Source: Methylobacterium sp. Leaf112 (GTDB lineage Bacteria; Pseudomonadota; Alphaproteobacteria; Rhizobiales; Beijerinckiaceae). Taken from it: DNA of 64,000 bases. Every line of letters begins with the position of its first letter. The stretch's first letter is position 1. This document shows, in pieces, positions 61,787 through 64,000 of the stretch. The stretch covers positions 1 through 64,000 of the forward strand of contig NZ_LMNG01000029.1 of the NCBI RefSeq assembly GCF_001423295.1, read 5' to 3'. The position numbers were made by a program, and so were the translations under genes. The notes below the pieces were generated by a model. The model was not told the DNA's origin. It saw only the letters and a program-made list of their open reading frames with translations, and ran no database searches.

Positions 61787-62656
61787 ATGTCCACCGCGAC
61801 TCTTCTTGGCTTCGGCGCGATCCTGCTGTGGTCGCTGCTCGCCCTGCTGACGGCGCTGTCGGGGGCGGTACCGCCGTTCCAGCTCGCCGCGATGACCTTC
61901 GCCATCGGGGGACTCGCGGGCTGCGCCAGCTGGATCGTGCGTCCGCCGGGTCTTCGTGCCCTGCGTCAACCCTGGCCGGTCTGGCTCCTCGGCATCGGCG
62001 GCCTGTTCGGCTACCATTCCCTCTACTTCGCCGCGCTGCGCCTCGCGCCGCCGGCGGAAGCCGGCCTGATCAACTATCTCTGGCCCCTGCTCATCGTGCT
62101 CCTGTCGGCGCAGATGCCGGGCGCGGCCGGCCTGCGCGCCGGGCATCTCGTCGGCGCCGCCCTGGGCTTGGCCGGCGTCGTGGCCCTGTTCGCCGGGCGG
62201 GGCGGCCTCGATTTCCAGCCCGGGGCACTGCCCGGCTACCTCGCGGCTCTGGCGGCCGCCTTCGTCTGGTCGGCCTATTCCGTGCTCTCCGCGCGGGTCG
62301 GCGCGGTGCCGACGGACGCGGTGGCGGGCTTCTGCCTCGGCACCGCCGCCCTGAGCCTCGCCTGCCATTGGGCCTTCGAGACGACGCTGTGGCCGGTGGG
62401 CGCCGTGCAATGGGGCGCAGTCCTCGCCCTCGGCCTCGGCCCCGTGGGCGCCGCCTTCTACCTCTGGGACGTCGGCGTGAAGCGGGGCGACCTTCGGCTC
62501 CTCGGCGTCGCCGCCTATGCGGCGCCCGTGCTCTCGACCATCACCCTCGTGGCCGGCGGCTACGCGGACCCGAGCCCGGCCCTTGGACTGGCCTGCGCCC
62601 TCATCATCCTGGGCGCCGGGATCGCCGTCCGGGCCTCGCGGGCCGGCGACCGTTAG
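61787..62656 (+). CDS. DMT-superfamily exporter, YddG-like
   Basis: A 289-residue ten-span EamA-type transporter. LLGFGAILLWSLLALLTALS is the first span, AEAGLINYLWPLLIVLLSAQ matches the core of YddG, YLAALAAAFVWSAYSVLSAR starts the second repeat, and VAAYAAPVLSTITLVAGGYA lies near the end. YddG exports aromatic amino acids and methyl viologen; the true substrate here is unknown. The ATG at 61787 precedes the first span directly. Its stop overlaps the convergent cupin stop by 2 bases. Confidence 0.88.
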   Translation: MSTATLLGFGAILLWSLLALLTALSGAVPPFQLAAMTFAIGGLAGCASWIVRPPGLRALRQPWPVWLLGIGGLFGYHSLYFAALRLAPPAEAGLINYLWPLLIVLLSAQMPGAAGLRAGHLVGAALGLAGVVALFAGRGGLDFQPGALPGYLAALAAAFVWSAYSVLSARVGAVPTDAVAGFCLGTAALSLACHWAFETTLWPVGAVQWGAVLALGLGPVGAAFYLWDVGVKRGDLRLLGVAAYAAPVLSTITLVAGGYADPSPALGLACALIILGAGIAVRASRAGDR

Positions 62657-63135
62657 GTCCGCGGGGTCGGCCGCCAATCCGGGGGAGCCATCTCGAAGCC
62701 GGCGAACTCGAAGGCCGGCGCGACCGTGCAGCCGACCAGCGTCCAGGCCCCGAGGCTCGTGGCCGTCTGCCAATGGCCGGCCGGCACGACGATCTGCGGC
62801 TGCTGCCCGCGCGCGAGGTCGGGCCCGAGATAGGCCGCCGTCGCGTCGTGCCCGTTGGGGCTCTGGGTGATCACCAGCGGCGCGCCGGCGTGCCAGTGCC
62901 AGATCTCGGCGGCATCGACCCGGTGCCACTCCGAGACCTCGCCCGTATCGAGCAGGTAATAGATCGCGCTGCCGACGGAGCGCCCGTCGATGGTGCGGGC
63001 ATCGCGAAAGGTCTCGCGGTAATGCCCGCCCTCCGGGTGCGGGGCCAACCGCAAGCGGGCGATGATTTCGGCGGCGGTCGGGCCGCCCGGTCCAGGGCCC
63101 ATGGGCATTCCGTTCTGTTGCGGGTGAGACGGCAT
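62653..63135 (-). CDS. DUF985 cupin-fold protein
   Basis: A 160-residue single-domain cupin of the DUF985/YML079 type. The hallmark LRLAPHPEGGHYRETFRDAR comes first, then RSVGSAIYYLLDTGEVSEWH, AAEIWHWHAGAPLVITQSPN and PAGHWQTATSLGAWTLVGCT. Metal-binding His residues of true cupins are partly kept. The family has no firm enzymatic role (a dihydropyran- or sugar-isomerase-like function is possible). Its ATG overlaps the stop of the upstream gene by one base (TGATG). Confidence 0.88.
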   Translation of the reverse strand: MPSHPQQNGMPMGPGPGGPTAAEIIARLRLAPHPEGGHYRETFRDARTIDGRSVGSAIYYLLDTGEVSEWHRVDAAEIWHWHAGAPLVITQSPNGHDATAAYLGPDLARGQQPQIVVPAGHWQTATSLGAWTLVGCTVAPAFEFAGFEMAPPDWRPTPRT

Positions 63136-63878
63136 CAGGGCTCCAGGGCCGAGGCCGGCAGCCGCATCCCCGGAGGGGCTTCGGGCGCCGTCTTCGGACG
63201 GGCCTTGGGCTTGGTGCCCGGGTTGGATCTGGCCACGGGAGCCGCCTTGACGGTCGGCGCCTCGCCGCAGGACTGGAAGGCGAGCTGTGCCAGGGGCTGG
63301 CCCGCCTCCGAGACGATGTTGAGGGTGTCGGGCAGGGGCGTCGGGGTCGGGTCCCAGCGGATGGTCCCACCCTTCGCCCCCTCCAGGGCGGCGGGCGCGC
63401 CGCCCCGGCGCAGGGCGTACAGGTCCGGCCCGTAGGCGGTCGCGACCTTGCCGGCGATGACGACCTGCAGCACCCGCGCCGTCTCCGGCGTCAGCGGCAG
63501 CAGGGGGTTCTCGACCACGATGAGCCCGGTCCGGGTGACCCAGACGGAGAAGTTCTTCGGTCCCTCGTAGAGGGCGGCCTTCTCCCCGCAGGCGACGGTG
63601 AGGTCCGCACGCGGGGCGGGTGGCGGCGCCGCCGGCGTGAGGGTCTCCGGTGCGCTGGCGGCGGGCGGCGGCGCGACCGGCTTCGGCTTGGCCGGCGCGA
63701 CCTTGCGGGGCACCGTCTTTCGCACCGGGGCGGCGGCGGCCGGTTCGTCCGGCGCCGGCTCCTGAGCCGCGGCGGCGTGCGTCCAGGCGGCGAGGAGCGC
63801 GGCGAGGGCCAGGCGGGCCGCAGGACCCGAGCGGGTCGTGGGGGTCGGGCGGGTGGGACGCATCCGCGGATCCGTCAT
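63135..63878 (-). CDS. exported Pro/Ala-rich protein, unknown function
   Basis: A 247-residue protein. The signal peptide is AARLALAALLAAWTHAAAA. A Lys/Pro/Ala-rich linker (residues 38-90) follows, then a globular part with YEGPKNFSVWVTRTGLIVVE, NPLLPLTPETARVLQVVIAG and PLPDTLNIVSEAGQPLAQLA. Two cysteines (LTVACGEK and AFQSCGE) may pair. No family recognised. The ATG overlaps the stop of the gene before it as ATGA, and its stop overlaps the cupin start as TGATG, so the three genes form a tightly coupled unit. Confidence 0.65.
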   Translation of the reverse strand: MTDPRMRPTRPTPTTRSGPAARLALAALLAAWTHAAAAQEPAPDEPAAAAPVRKTVPRKVAPAKPKPVAPPPAASAPETLTPAAPPPAPRADLTVACGEKAALYEGPKNFSVWVTRTGLIVVENPLLPLTPETARVLQVVIAGKVATAYGPDLYALRRGGAPAALEGAKGGTIRWDPTPTPLPDTLNIVSEAGQPLAQLAFQSCGEAPTVKAAPVARSNPGTKPKARPKTAPEAPPGMRLPASALEP

Positions 63879-64000
63879 CGGGTGCCGTCGCCGGGAGGCA
63901 GGCGCCGGACATCTGGTTGCGGCTCGATGGGCAGGATCGTCGCGGAACGGTCGATGGGGCTGGTCCGGGGCGTTTGCAGGCTGCGCATCAGGGTCTCCTC
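63875..64000 (-). CDS. partial or very short coding region at the window edge
   Basis: Minus-strand frame ending ...IEPQPDVRRLPPGDGTR at a TGA that overlaps the next ATG as ATGA. It may be the C-terminus of a longer gene that continues beyond the window. Alternatively an internal ATG at 63988, preceded by GAGGAG, would give a 37-residue protein, MRSLQTPRTSPIDRSATILP and so on. The overlap supports translation; the product is unknown. Confidence 0.45.
   Translation of the reverse strand, partial: EETLMRSLQTPRTSPIDRSATILPIEPQPDVRRLPPGDGTR

Noticed and set aside
58075-61905. 1276-codon minus-strand open frame across phaA, phaB and neighbours
   Set aside because: Antisense shadow of several well-identified genes; it spans convergent and divergent units and has no domain features.

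Overview
The window is a 64-kb stretch of a GC-rich alphaproteobacterial chromosome. Gene content and order point to Rhizobiales, most likely Methylobacteriaceae (Methylobacterium-like). The supports are phaR next to rpmF and divergent from phaA-phaB, an rnd-lptC-lptA-lptB-rpoN run, DUF6894 and EI24 proteins, a NepR-like protein, and signals resembling the alphaproteobacterial general-stress promoter. Genus is an inference from family knowledge, not from a database search. No tRNA, rRNA, CRISPR array or complete mobile element was seen.

0-10 kb is the accessory, partly decayed end. It has an NmrA-type reductase, a DsbA-family protein, a spermidine-synthase-like methyltransferase and katG. It also has a Hint-domain protein with a downstream methyltransferase, a tiny secreted Met/Lys/Arg pentad-repeat peptide, and three relics: an RTX-type C-terminus, an IS3-type transposase tail and a cytochrome b561 N-terminus.

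10-26 kb holds a glycine-zipper protein, glcD, a cytochrome c, the divergent ohrR/ohr pair with three operator-like palindromes, the sbp-cysT-cysW-cysA sulfate importer, a GGDEF-EAL protein, an amine oxidase/Kelch pair, an EI24 protein, an NDUFA9-like protein and crcB. 27-31 kb carries small exported or unknown proteins, a receiver-GGDEF protein lacking the phosphoacceptor Asp, and a LuxR-type regulator. 31-46 kb holds an orphan cydA-like oxidase subunit, an SDR, topoisomerase IB, GNATs, a glycosyltransferase/methyltransferase pair, DoxX, a NepR-like anti-sigma factor, a two-subunit molybdenum hydroxylase and zapE.

46-64 kb is more conserved: a second spermidine-synthase-like paralogue, rlmN, ggt, rpoN, lptB-lptA-lptC, rnd, a ComEA-like protein, rpmF, the PHB genes phaR/phaA/phaB, a glycerophosphodiesterase, a YddG-like exporter, a DUF985 cupin and an envelope protein of unknown role.

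Three themes stand out. First, redox and stress defence: katG, ohr, NepR-like, and three genes with GGAAC-N16/17-TGTT promoters. Second, carbon storage and envelope assembly (pha, lpt). Third, an unusual number of short exact tandem repeats (15, 16, 18 and 32 bp) lying in N-termini, at gene ends, or across a ribosome-binding site.
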